Below, one piece after another: positions 56,485-64,000 of a stretch of 64,000 nucleotides of DNA (position 1 is its first letter; each line of letters opens with the position of its first letter). The DNA comes from Vibrio splendidus 12E03 (GTDB lineage: Bacteria; Pseudomonadota; Gammaproteobacteria; Enterobacterales; Vibrionaceae). The notes under the pieces are model-generated. The model did not search any database and was not told the origin of the DNA. It saw only the letters and a program-made list of their open reading frames with translations. Both the position numbers and the translations under genes were made by a program. The stretch spans positions 1 to 64,000 of the forward strand of contig NZ_AJZD02000143.1 in NCBI RefSeq assembly GCF_000272105.2, given 5' to 3'.

Positions 56485-57078
56485 TTAATGAGAAGAAGCA
56501 TCATGCTGTTCAACTTCTGATTCATTGACGACCATTTTCCAGCCCGCAGACTCAAGTGTGTGTTGTTCAAAAGTACCGGGCTGTTCTGCTACTCCACCGA
56601 AGTAGATCCAGATTTCAGGAGAGACGCTGTTCGCGTTTAAAATAAACGAGTCTGCAAAGCCATGTTCGCTTTGTGCAGCATATTTACTTGGTGTCGCATA
56701 TTCGCTTGGATTAGAAAAGTAGTAACCACGCTTATCCAATAACCAAGTATGAGAACCTTTGCGCTTCCAACTCTGGTCTTCAACAAAAGGCGCGACCCAT
56801 TCATCTTTAAGTGACATAACACTTGGCCATTCGCCGTCTGAGTCCATACGCAGGTCGCGAATCTCTTCATGCGCCAAACGTAGCTCTGACAACATTGCCA
56901 AGTTTTCTTGTTCAACATCGGTCACCAGAATTTGATGATCAAGTACCGCTTTCACGTGGGATTCTGCCTGATGAAATGGAATAGCGACCGTGGCAAAGCT
57001 CAGGATGAATACAATGATCAGCCCTACCCATTTGCCTTCTCTGCCACCCGTGTCAGCACGTACGCCTTGAATCATCAT
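56485..57078 (-). CDS. DUF6162 membrane-anchored protein
   Basis: The 197-residue product has one N-terminal membrane helix (VGLIIVFILSFATVAIPF), then a coiled segment (QENLAMLSELRLAHEEIRDL) and a periplasmic domain. Proteins of this type stand next to metal ABC transporters in Pseudomonas and relatives. It overlaps the small secreted-protein gene upstream by 4 bp. A role as a membrane tether or reductase partner in metal release is inferred from the operon. Confidence 0.7.
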   Translation of the reverse strand: MMIQGVRADTGGREGKWVGLIIVFILSFATVAIPFHQAESHVKAVLDHQILVTDVEQENLAMLSELRLAHEEIRDLRMDSDGEWPSVMSLKDEWVAPFVEDQSWKRKGSHTWLLDKRGYYFSNPSEYATPSKYAAQSEHGFADSFILNANSVSPEIWIYFGGVAEQPGTFEQHTLESAGWKMVVNESEVEQHDASSH

Positions 57079-57410
57079 TTCTCGCTGATCTCAACAACGT
57101 CGACTTCAACAGGAAACTCGTGGCCTGAATCGAATACAAGGTAAAACTCAGTATTAGGATTTGGGAATTCGACGATAGAACGCTTATCCGTCATCTCTTT
57201 TGCAATCAAATTATCTTCGTAATCGTACATCTCAACCGCGTAATCAATCGCTTTACTACCATCAGAGTAACCCGCTTCACAGGCCACGGTTTTGCCTTCA
57301 AACCAGCAGCTCATCAGGGGAAAGTGTGCTTGCGCAGGTAATGCAGCAAAACCAAGTCCCAGTGCTAAGCAAGGAGTCATTAAAGTGTTAAGTTTTGTTT
57401 TTATTGTCAT
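57075..57410 (-). CDS. Small secreted protein of the metal operon
   Basis: The 111-residue product has a signal peptide (ALGLGFAALPAQA), then HFPLMSCWFEGKTVACEAGYSDGS with two Cys that may form a disulfide or bind metal, and a strand-rich C-terminus (FYLVFDSGHEFPVEVDVVEI). It resembles the small periplasmic proteins found in DUF4198/DUF2271 operons. No family name could be assigned. Confidence 0.7.
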   Translation of the reverse strand: MTIKTKLNTLMTPCLALGLGFAALPAQAHFPLMSCWFEGKTVACEAGYSDGSKAIDYAVEMYDYEDNLIAKEMTDKRSIVEFPNPNTEFYLVFDSGHEFPVEVDVVEISEK

Positions 57411-57460
57411 GGTTCATACCCTAGCCACAGTGCAAATTCTCAGAAGTAAACTGAGCGATA

Positions 57461-57480
57461 AAGGGCTCATATGAGCCCTT
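57461..57480. other. Perfect palindromic hairpin inside the metal operon
   Basis: AAGGGCTCATATGAGCCCTT is a 20-bp perfect palindrome between the DUF4198 gene and the small secreted-protein gene. On the minus strand no T run follows, so it is not a clear terminator in the operon's direction. On the plus strand AAG-TTTTTT follows. It may set the relative amounts of the operon's two halves. Confidence 0.6.
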
Positions 57481-57525
57481 AAGTTTTTTGGTTCTTAATC
57501 AGGGATCTAACCCCGATACCACAGA

Positions 57526-58362
57526 CTATTGAAGCAGTGCTTCGAACGTTAGGTGAACGTTCGCGCTTGCTTTGTCTGCCAATGGATTGTCAATCAACTC
57601 ACCTTTGTAGTTCGCTTTCATTACGTAACGACCCGCTACGTCTGGAGTAAACGTGATTTCACCGTTCTCATCACTCACTACATCAATCTGCTCTTGGTGG
57701 TTGCGGTAAAGCGTACCTTCACGAGTGATCTCAGCTTTCACATCTTTCTGGATTTCACCGTTGTAGAAGAATTGGAATGTTACTGGTTCGCCTTCAACGA
57801 TGTCTGAAGGGTGAGTCACTGGCTTCATCTCAAGTAGCTTGCCTTCAATTTTGAAGACTGAATCCGTTGGCTTACCTACCGTGATGTAGCTTTCTGCACG
57901 AGTGAAGCTGATTTGTGTTACCACGTCACGTGCTTTTTCTGGTAGCACTGAATCACGCTCTGCTTTGTTTGCTTTAATCCACTTCACGGTGTCGCGACGA
58001 CCCGCTTTATACTGTGTGTAGTAAGACGGATAGTTGTTGATCGCCACTTTGTGTGTACCTTCTTCTTCAAAATAGAAGTCGAAGATTGAACGACGCTTGC
58101 CACGGATAACAAAGTTAGGACGCTCGCTGCGGCCATCAGGCATGATGACATGAGCATTTTCGCTGCCAGCAGGCTTATCAAAAACAAACGTACCGTGAGA
58201 CGCAGTAACGTCGAACGTTAGCCAATCACCACCTTCTTTAGATACGGTAAAGTGAGATGGCAGAATCCAACGTGGGTGAGCTTGTGCTGTTGTCGTTGCT
58301 GCTAGGCCGAATGCCATCACACCTGCTAGAGCAAGTGCTTTAATTTTCGTTTGTTTCATCAT
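57526..58362 (-). CDS. DUF4198 periplasmic protein
   Basis: ATG 58362 with GGAA upstream gives 278 residues. A signal peptide ends at AQA, and the mature protein begins HPRWILPSHFTVSKEGGDW, the hallmark of DUF4198 (N-terminal His). Strand-rich domains follow, including GEITFTPDVAGRYVMKANY. DUF4198 proteins accompany metal uptake systems and may bind metal through the N-terminal His. It is the third gene of the operon. Confidence 0.85.
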   Translation of the reverse strand: MMKQTKIKALALAGVMAFGLAATTTAQAHPRWILPSHFTVSKEGGDWLTFDVTASHGTFVFDKPAGSENAHVIMPDGRSERPNFVIRGKRRSIFDFYFEEEGTHKVAINNYPSYYTQYKAGRRDTVKWIKANKAERDSVLPEKARDVVTQISFTRAESYITVGKPTDSVFKIEGKLLEMKPVTHPSDIVEGEPVTFQFFYNGEIQKDVKAEITREGTLYRNHQEQIDVVSDENGEITFTPDVAGRYVMKANYKGELIDNPLADKASANVHLTFEALLQ

Positions 58363-58480
58363 GTTCAATTCCATTATTTATAATTGTTAGCCGTGTCGCT
58401 CTATCTGAGCCTACGATGACCACTGTCTATTCTGTTCAGCTTGGTTTTAGTTCGTACTTACTAGTTACTGTTCGCACTTA

Positions 58481-58999
58481 CTATTTAGCGATGTAGTTCA
58501 GGGTGATTTCACCCGTCTCTTCCGTTGCTATTAATTCGTAAGATGCGTTTGAATCTGTGAGTGATACTTTTTGACGAAGGTAGTTACGGCCACCGTGTTC
58601 GCGAACCACTTCGATATGAACCGTGTACTCACCTTGTTCTAACGTTTCACCGCTGTCGCTCTTGCCATCCCAAACGAAACGGTACTGACCAGCAGGACGC
58701 GTTGCAGACGTCACAGCATCAACCAGCTCACGATCGTAACGGCCAACCTTTCTCCACCAGCTACGCAGATCTTTAAGCCATTCATCTTTACCGACCCAAA
58801 GCTCGATGGTTTTCACTGACTTTCGTTCGCTGTTCTCTACCCACACCGCCACATAAGGACGTGCATACATAGAGGTATCAATCTTTGGAAGCTCAAAGCT
58901 GACATCCAGTTTTGCCGTATCAGGAATCGCTTGTGCCATACCTAGGCTTGGCAAAAGAGATAAAGCAAGAAACGCCTTGCTCCAGTTCATTTTTTTCAT
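58481..58999 (-). CDS. DUF2271 periplasmic protein
   Basis: ATG 58999 (MKKMNWSKAFLAL) is chosen over an upstream TTG. The 172-residue product has a signal peptide ending near GMAQA and the DUF2271 pattern YVAVWVENSERKSVKTIELW, followed by RPAGQYRFVWDGKSDSGETL. This flagellar-hook-cap-like fold repeat is common in PepSY/DUF4198 operons of marine gammaproteobacteria. The function is unknown; an electron-transfer or metal-release partner of the PepSY protein is a guess. Confidence 0.82.
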   Translation of the reverse strand: MKKMNWSKAFLALSLLPSLGMAQAIPDTAKLDVSFELPKIDTSMYARPYVAVWVENSERKSVKTIELWVGKDEWLKDLRSWWRKVGRYDRELVDAVTSATRPAGQYRFVWDGKSDSGETLEQGEYTVHIEVVREHGGRNYLRQKVSLTDSNASYELIATEETGEITLNYIAK

Positions 59000-59070
59000 G
59001 TTTAACAACCTTATAAACCCGTTTAACCTTAAGCTCGTTCTTCAATCTGATTCATCAATCGAATCAAGTG

Positions 59071-59700
59071 TTAAGGCACGGCGACAAAATAGATAACAAG
59101 TGAGATTGCAGACCCAAACACCGTCCATTTGATGGAGGTATTAAGCGTTTTTTTCTTAGGTAACAGTAAGCACACGCCAGTAAGCACAAAGAAGATCATC
59201 AGTAGCGCAGTGATATCGATAAACCATTTCCATACTTCACCGCTGTTACGACCTTTATGTAGATCGTTCAACAATGCGATAACGCCGTAGTTAGTGGTTT
59301 CGACTTCTACAAATTCAGACGTAACGTCAACAAACACGGAAGCGTTGTAGCCCGGTCCTTTGAAGTCCATAGACACTTCACCGATGAGCAACTCACCCTC
59401 TTCGATCTCTGCGTAGACGTCCAAACCTGAAGGAACGCCGGAGAGGTTAGCTTCTTCAAACAGAAACTTTTCAAAGGCTGTCTCGTCAGCTTTTAAACGG
59501 CCGTCTTGGATCGTAAATAAACTCGTAGGAAGCGTTAGCGTAGAGCGTTGGATATTAGGTTGGCTTGATTCAAATAACTCAGGTCGGTTCAGGGTTATAC
59601 CTGTCACTGAGAAGAAAAGAACCACGAACAGAAGCGCCATAGAAATATAAACATGAAGTCGACGAGCCCATGACTGAACCGCCCTACTTTTTAACGACAT
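59071..59700 (-). CDS. PepSY-domain membrane protein, possible ferri-siderophore reductase
   Basis: The 209-residue product from ATG 59700 has a basic N-terminus, helix 1 (VYISMALLFVVLFFSVTGITLNRPELF), a periplasmic PepSY region of about 110 residues, then NDLHKGRNSGEVWKWFID and two C-terminal helices. The HxxKG-type segment and the helix order resemble PepSY reductases such as FpvG, which reduces ferri-pyoverdine in the periplasm, but this protein is shorter. It heads the operon, with a Fur-like box about 40 bp upstream. Confidence 0.75.
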   Translation of the reverse strand: MSLKSRAVQSWARRLHVYISMALLFVVLFFSVTGITLNRPELFESSQPNIQRSTLTLPTSLFTIQDGRLKADETAFEKFLFEEANLSGVPSGLDVYAEIEEGELLIGEVSMDFKGPGYNASVFVDVTSEFVEVETTNYGVIALLNDLHKGRNSGEVWKWFIDITALLMIFFVLTGVCLLLPKKKTLNTSIKWTVFGSAISLVIYFVAVP

Positions 59701-59737
59701 ACAAACCAATACCTATAAATTTTATGGCGACAATTTA

Positions 59738-59760
59738 GTTGATAATCATTCGTATTGGCA
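59738..59760. promoter_or_regulatory. Fur-like box
   Basis: TTGATAATCATTCGTATTGGC contains a perfect TGATAAT half-site of the 7-1-7 Fur motif and a weaker second half (ATTCGTA for ATTATCA). It lies just upstream of the PepSY gene on the minus strand, so iron repression of the operon is likely. Confidence 0.6.
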
Positions 59761-60042
59761 TTCAATTTACATTGTTTACGTTTGCTGAGCGGCGTAAGGA
59801 AATTTACATAACATTACATCGGAAGTAATCGAACTGTATGCATATTCTTGCTAACGTGTACTAAAGGGATTTGATTCGTTCTATTAGAGCTTATCGATAA
59901 CAGGTCAAAGCTCAAAAAACGTCAATCTCAACATGCTTGATTAAGATGGGTTTAAGGTAACAGTTGTGGCTTTAAGGATTGAAAGTTGGGACTATTTGAT
60001 CACTGGTTTGATGATAGCTAATGAAGCTTAAAAGGATTTTAA
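59761..60042. other. Gap between divergent genes, no gene seen
   Basis: Upstream of the Fur-like box and before the lipoprotein gene no ORF with a ribosome binding site was found. Promoters for both directions are expected here. Confidence 0.4.
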
Positions 60043-60363
60043 ATGCGTATTTTTGTTTTGGTTTTTGCTGCGCTAGCAACGGCGTGTACCAGCCAAATAA
60101 CCAGCACGGAAGAACATATTCAACAATACATCGGTTCAGACATATCCGATGTACAAGAACGTTATCTCACCGAACGGTCACGCCCTATCAGTTTTTGGGC
60201 GTCTCGAAATTATGCTTGGATTGAAACCAAGAAGCCGTTAGACAATGGTTATACGCTGCATGCCTTTAAAAACCCTTATCGTGACTGCACCATTAATTGG
60301 GTTGCTGATACCAGTGGCGTAATCCAAAGTGCAACGTCTACAGGCACGATGTGCGAGCCTTAA
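60043..60363 (+). CDS. Small lipoprotein of unknown function
   Basis: The 106-residue product has a lipoprotein signal (VFAALATACTSQ, lipobox Cys at residue 15) and a mature part with ISDVQERYLTERSRPISFW, CTINWVADTSGVIQSAT and a C-terminal Cys pair. AAGGA precedes the start. It is the only forward gene between the metal operon and the TonB cluster. No family was recognised. Confidence 0.75.
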   Translation: MRIFVLVFAALATACTSQITSTEEHIQQYIGSDISDVQERYLTERSRPISFWASRNYAWIETKKPLDNGYTLHAFKNPYRDCTINWVADTSGVIQSATSTGTMCEP

Positions 60364-60416
60364 TTGACGCACTGTAACGATAAAGATCAAAAAAACTTAA
60401 CCGTCAAACATTAAAA

Positions 60417-60453
60417 AAAGGTGTCATTTGAACCATCAAATGACACCCTTTTC
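60417..60453. terminator. Bidirectional terminator
   Basis: GGTGTCATTTGA and TCAAATGACACC pair around four bases with A and T runs at the ends; it lies between the lipoprotein gene and the convergent TonB cluster. Confidence 0.9.
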
Positions 60454-60494
60454 TCTTGATTATTTTATCTTGTCTTCTGTTGTGCTACTAGTAG

Positions 60495-61673
60495 TTAAAC
60501 GTTGCCGTTATCACTGACTGTTCTTAGCTGAGTCAGATATTTAATCCAACCTTTTGCTTCAGAAGATGGCTCAATGTTGTTCGCACGTTTCGCTTGAGCA
60601 AGAGCATTATCAAAATTCTTGAGCTTGTACCATGAGCGTACTTTCGCTAAAGCAACATCGGCTTGCTTGTTCTTGTCTTTCACTTTATCCAAAACAACCA
60701 GAGCACGATCGTAGTAACCTTGCTGCACCAGTAATTGAGCCACGTTCCAATGATATTGCGTGTCTTTTTTAGACGCTAACGTCCACACTTCAATAGCACT
60801 GTCCCACTCTTTCGCTAACTGCCAGTATGTTGCTTGCTCAGCCAGAAGTTGAACATCGCTGTTCGCATCATCTAACTTTGCGATCTCTTGTGCTGCACGC
60901 TCTGGAATACCGCGTTTAGCATAAAGCTGAGCCAGTAGTCTGCGGTCTGAGTTTTTCAGCTCCACACCTTGAAGATCTGCCAACGCTAACGTGTTCAATG
61001 CATCACGGTTGCGCTCTAGTCTTAACTGAATGCCCACAAGCTGACGCCACCAGTTGTCTTTTTCTGGTTGAAGTTCAATTAGGCTTTCCAGTGTTGGAAT
61101 AGATTGCTTCCATTGCTTTAACTGTAGTTGCGCACCCAGTTTTAGCGATAGAGGCGACAGTTCTGGTTTTGCATTGAACTTGTCGCGATTACCAATGGCT
61201 ACCAGTACTTTTGACCAGTTTTCGATTTGGTATTCCGCTTGTGCAATTCGCATCCAAAGCACGTCTTTCTTTTCTGCCTCTGGCGCTGTTTTAACTAACT
61301 CATAGTAATGTGGAAGCGCGTTTTTGAACTGCTGATCGTTTAATAAGAGATCGGCAAGCATACGCTTGGTTACCCAAGCTTGTTCATCGACCAGCAAATT
61401 AGTGTCTACGGCGTAAGTAAGCTGCTTAATTGCCTTATCGGTTTTGCCATCTTGCCAGTAAAACACACCCAGCATACGAGCTACGTACGCTTTGTCATAG
61501 CCTTTAGATAGCTCCAAGCCTGCAAGTACGTCAATGGCCTGTTTAACCTGTTCATCTTGAGCAAGCTTATGTGCCTTTTGAACACGAATAGCAGTATATT
61601 GGGTCAGCTCTTGCGCTTGTGTTGTAAGGGGCATTAACAACAAGCCCACTAACATCCATATCTGTTTCATCAT
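60495..61673 (-). CDS. TPR protein of the TonB2-type cluster
   Basis: The 392-residue product has a signal peptide (MLVGLLLMPLTTQAQ) and consists of helical TPR-like repeats throughout (for example KAIKQLTYAVDTNLL, NALPHYYELVKTAPEAEKKD, DALNTLALADLQGVE, RALVVLDKVKDKNKQ). A TPR gene in this place follows tonB2 in vibrios (VC1543 in V. cholerae). It is likely a periplasmic scaffold. Its ATG overlaps the tonB stop codon. Confidence 0.85.
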   Translation of the reverse strand: MMKQIWMLVGLLLMPLTTQAQELTQYTAIRVQKAHKLAQDEQVKQAIDVLAGLELSKGYDKAYVARMLGVFYWQDGKTDKAIKQLTYAVDTNLLVDEQAWVTKRMLADLLLNDQQFKNALPHYYELVKTAPEAEKKDVLWMRIAQAEYQIENWSKVLVAIGNRDKFNAKPELSPLSLKLGAQLQLKQWKQSIPTLESLIELQPEKDNWWRQLVGIQLRLERNRDALNTLALADLQGVELKNSDRRLLAQLYAKRGIPERAAQEIAKLDDANSDVQLLAEQATYWQLAKEWDSAIEVWTLASKKDTQYHWNVAQLLVQQGYYDRALVVLDKVKDKNKQADVALAKVRSWYKLKNFDNALAQAKRANNIEPSSEAKGWIKYLTQLRTVSDNGNV

Positions 61674-62290
61674 TTTGCCAACTTAAACTCTAGTTTCACG
61701 GTTTGACCAACCTGAGCTATCGCTTTTCCATCGACGACTTTCGGTTGATATTTCCATTTTTTAAGTGCTCTCATCGCTTCACGTTCAAACATACGACGTG
61801 GGTTTGCGTCAGTGACTTGAATGTCAATTGGGCGTCCCGTTTCGTCGATGGTAAAAGACATAATGACATGGCCTTCAGCGCCACGCTTCAGCGCTTTCGC
61901 TGGGTAACGAGGTTCTACTCGATACAGAGGCATTGCCTGTTGGTTTGACCCGAAGTCAGAAAATGTCGGAGCGTTAATCGCTAGGCCGTCAATCGATGTA
62001 TTCAAATCCAAAGAAGGCAGTGAAGACATCGAATTCAGAGGCGTAACTTCAGCTTGTGACTGAGACGCTTGCGCTTCCGGTGGCGGCTCTGGCATTTCTG
62101 GTTTTTCAGGGACTGCACGTTGTCTTCTTTGGACTTCTTGTTCTTGTTCCACCATTACCATGTTGAAACTTAACGTCTCGCTATCGTCTGGTGAACGTTG
62201 GTGGCCATTATCGACCATCCAAGCCATAAAAGAAAACAGAGCTAAGCCCAATGCACCCGCTAGCGGTAAAGCAAGAAATAGGCGAATCAT
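61670..62290 (-). CDS. tonB2: TonB2-type energy transducer
   Basis: The 206-residue protein has an N-terminal membrane helix (LALPLAGALGLALFSFMAW), a short Pro/Glu-rich spacer (PEKPEMPEPPPEA), and a C-terminal TonB domain with YRVEPRYPAKALKRGAEGHV and EREAMRALKKWKY. The short spacer is typical of vibrio TonB2 rather than TonB1. It passes proton-motive energy from ExbB/ExbD/TtpC to outer-membrane siderophore receptors. Confidence 0.9.
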   Translation of the reverse strand: MIRLFLALPLAGALGLALFSFMAWMVDNGHQRSPDDSETLSFNMVMVEQEQEVQRRQRAVPEKPEMPEPPPEAQASQSQAEVTPLNSMSSLPSLDLNTSIDGLAINAPTFSDFGSNQQAMPLYRVEPRYPAKALKRGAEGHVIMSFTIDETGRPIDIQVTDANPRRMFEREAMRALKKWKYQPKVVDGKAIAQVGQTVKLEFKLAK

Positions 62291-62309
62291 TTATGAAGAT
62301 CCTCCAAGA

Positions 62310-62714
62310 TCATCGCTTTTCAGCAGCAAGCGCAATGTTTTTAACACCCGCACCTTTAGCGGCGTCCATCACTTTAACAACCGTACCGTTGTAAGCGTGT
62401 TCATCCGCTTGAATAACCAAAGAAGCATCAGGTTGTTCTAGTAACAAGTGTTCTAACGTTGCTTGAACACGTTCAACATCAACAACACGTTTATCTATGA
62501 AGATGTCATTCGCAGAAGTAATCGCAACAAAGATGCCCGCATCCTTTTGGCTTACTACGTTAGACGCTTGTGGGCGATTAACTTCAACCCCTGATTCACG
62601 AACAAATGAACTGGTCACAATAAAGAAAATAAGCATGATAAATACAATATCAAGCATCGAAGTAAGGTCTATTTGAGCCTCTTCGTTTTTAGAATGACGT
62701 CGACCGAGTCTCAT
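62310..62714 (-). CDS. exbD2: ExbD biopolymer transport protein (TonB2-type)
   Basis: The 134-residue inner-membrane protein has a single helix with the essential Asp (SMLDIVFIMLIFFIVTSSF) and a periplasmic C-terminal domain. It forms the proton channel with ExbB. It overlaps exbB by 4 bp. Confidence 0.92.
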   Translation of the reverse strand: MRLGRRHSKNEEAQIDLTSMLDIVFIMLIFFIVTSSFVRESGVEVNRPQASNVVSQKDAGIFVAITSANDIFIDKRVVDVERVQATLEHLLLEQPDASLVIQADEHAYNGTVVKVMDAAKGAGVKNIALAAEKR

Positions 62715-63271
62715 CGTTGACTCCTTAAAGATTTTTCTAATTTCAATTCTAAGCGGTTACACACTTTCGCTAAACGAGCATGAACAAACATGCCCGCTAA
62801 TGCAGCAACCATACCCGCCATGGTTGGCAGTGTTGCCAACGAGATACCTGAAGCCATCAATTTAGGGTCACTGCTTCCTTGAGTCGCCATCACATCAAAA
62901 ACAGAGATCATACCGGTGACGGTACCTAACAAACCCAACATAGGACAAATAGCGACTAACAGCTTAATAAAATTCAAGTTCTGGTTAAGTAAAATACTTG
63001 CTTGCCCTAACCAACCTTCACGAATGGCTTTGGCATGCCAAGAAGAATGCTCTTCTCTTTCATGCCACTTAGTAATCCAAGCTTGGCGCTGCTTTGGAAA
63101 GTAGAACGCGAGATATAACACGCGCTCTACCACAAGCACCCAATACACTAGGACAACAGCCGCTAGCCACCACAAGACGAAACCGCCCTGCTCCATAAAG
63201 CTTGATAAAGACAGCAGCCAGTCACTCGTTAACCAACTCGCTGGTAATAGAGAACCCGACAAAATATCCAT
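62711..63271 (-). CDS. exbB2: ExbB biopolymer transport protein (TonB2-type)
   Basis: The 186-residue MotA/TolQ/ExbB-family protein has three membrane helices; LLVAICPMLGLLGTVTGMISVFDVMA is the channel-forming one. It is shorter than ExbB1, as is usual for TonB2 systems. Its ATG overlaps the stop of ttpC by one base. Confidence 0.92.
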   Translation of the reverse strand: MDILSGSLLPASWLTSDWLLSLSSFMEQGGFVLWWLAAVVLVYWVLVVERVLYLAFYFPKQRQAWITKWHEREEHSSWHAKAIREGWLGQASILLNQNLNFIKLLVAICPMLGLLGTVTGMISVFDVMATQGSSDPKLMASGISLATLPTMAGMVAALAGMFVHARLAKVCNRLELKLEKSLRSQR

Positions 63272-64000
63272 TACGCAGCAGTCCCAACTGGTGAAACCAC
63301 AGCTTTTGATTCAACCGTTTTTTCCGCCTGCTCCGCAACAAGACCAATACCTTGTTTCTCAAGAATATTGCGAATATTTTCAGCCTGAGTGCTAAGAATG
63401 TTGTGTGCCAGTAAAAGAGGCATTGCAGCGACAAGACCAAGTACGGTTGTTACAAGCGCCATAGAAATACCACCCGCCATTACTTTCGGGTCGCCATTAC
63501 CAAACTGTGTGATTACCTGGAACGTTTCGATCATACCCGTTACTGTACCTAGAAGACCTAACATTGGTGCTAGCGCTGCCAATAACTTAAGCATTGATAG
63601 ACCTTTCTCTAAGTGAGTCTGCTCATCAACAACAGCTTCTAAAAGACGTAGTTCTAAGGCTTCAACCGTTTGGTTTTGTTCTTTGTTGTACACGGCAAGA
63701 ACACGGCCTAGTGGGTTATCGCCAGCTTGCTCAGGATTCTTAAGTTGCGCACGAATTTTCTGGCGAGCGATAGCTAGTGAAACGCCACGAACTAATGCGA
63801 TGATTAAGCCAATTGCAAGCAAGCCAAGAATCACTTTACCAACTACACCACCCGCTTGAAGGCGATCAGATAGGCTAGGTGTTAGCGCCAACTGCTCCAA
63901 CATGAATCCACGTGAAGGATCGACAACAACATTTGCTACTTCACCATTTGCCAGTGAAGAAAGTGATGTTAGCGTTGGACCATTTTCTGGCTGTTTAAGG
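63271..64000 (-). CDS. ttpC: TtpC, MotA/TolQ/ExbB-type component of the TonB2 system (5' end beyond window)
   Basis: The frame is open from 63271 to the window edge. The ATG at 63903 is internal, because the upstream codons continue a sensible protein (PTLTSLSSLANGEVANVV...). The visible 242 residues hold helices around VGKVILGLLAIGLIIALV and a channel segment LGLLGTVTGMIETFQVITQFG. TtpC is about 450 residues long and is required with ExbB2, ExbD2 and TonB2 in vibrios, so its signal peptide and coiled coil should lie outside the window. Confidence 0.88.
   Translation of the reverse strand, partial: LKQPENGPTLTSLSSLANGEVANVVVDPSRGFMLEQLALTPSLSDRLQAGGVVGKVILGLLAIGLIIALVRGVSLAIARQKIRAQLKNPEQAGDNPLGRVLAVYNKEQNQTVEALELRLLEAVVDEQTHLEKGLSMLKLLAALAPMLGLLGTVTGMIETFQVITQFGNGDPKVMAGGISMALVTTVLGLVAAMPLLLAHNILSTQAENIRNILEKQGIGLVAEQAEKTVESKAVVSPVGTAA

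Noticed and set aside
1..64000. CRISPR arrays, rRNA and tRNA genes, intact insertion sequences
   Set aside because: No regularly spaced repeats with unique spacers, no rRNA or tRNA sequence and no complete transposase gene were seen on either strand.

Overview
The window looks like a stretch of a Vibrio genome, probably from a marine Vibrio near the Splendidus clade and probably from the smaller chromosome. This rests on gene content. A vxrABCDE-type operon (histidine kinase, response regulator, DUF2861 protein, TraF-like outer membrane protein, UPF0181 protein) lies next to pntAB, as in V. cholerae VCA0563-VCA0569. A fabH paralogue is divergent from trxC, as in VCA0751-0752, and a TonB2-type energising cluster sits at the right edge. 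The species call is inference; no rRNA or tRNA gene was seen.

Region 1 (1-7.1 kb) is an AT-rich accessory stretch with many broken genes. It holds a small ribbon-helix-helix-like gene behind palindromic operators, tandem 24-bp repeats, short coding fragments and a frameshifted small gene. A Phd/ParE-type toxin-antitoxin pair with a clear operator follows, then an OLD-like AAA/TOPRIM defence-type gene cut by one in-frame TAA. Next come a LexA box and small membrane and basic ORFs that look like the remnant of a small phage, and a diguanylate cyclase gene also cut by one in-frame TAA.

Region 2 (7.8-20.9 kb) is core chromosome: vxrE-D-C-B-A, pntBA, a PF10115 protein and a ComFB-family protein. 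A membrane diguanylate cyclase, a solitary autotransporter-like barrel, a REC-GGDEF response regulator and a DUF3069 protein follow. With the broken cyclase, three GGDEF genes and a ComFB protein lie within about 15 kb.

Region 3 (21-46.7 kb) is metabolism and transport. It holds modABC behind cobQ, a BOF-domain periplasmic protein, the ABC-F protein YbiT, a retropepsin-like lipoprotein, an aromatic aminotransferase and a first divergent AraC/MATE pair with 17-bp iterated repeats in its promoter. The anaerobic ribonucleotide reductase genes nrdD-nrdG follow, behind tandem NrdR boxes and a perfect FNR box. Then come a secreted nuclease, a YeeE/YedE sulfur-transport pair behind tandem inverted repeats, a glycosyltransferase, fabH/trxC, and an alcohol dehydrogenase plus acyl-CoA ligase operon with its own AraC regulator.

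Region 4 (46.9-52.9 kb) has an MFS transporter, two short winged-helix proteins lacking receiver and membrane parts, a second divergent AraC/MATE pair paralogous to the first, a YgbA-family protein, a GNAT enzyme and a DUF2986 protein.

Region 5 (53-64 kb) looks like an iron module. A nine-gene operon (PepSY membrane protein, DUF2271, DUF4198, small secreted protein, DUF6162, binding protein, ATPase, permease, second binding protein) lies downstream of a Fur-like box. Its second half follows the order of the Pseudomonas fpvCDEF genes, which take up iron released from ferri-siderophore in the periplasm. It sits beside ttpC-exbB-exbD-tonB-TPR, which would energise outer-membrane siderophore receptors. 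The joint iron-acquisition role is inferred from family identity and gene order.
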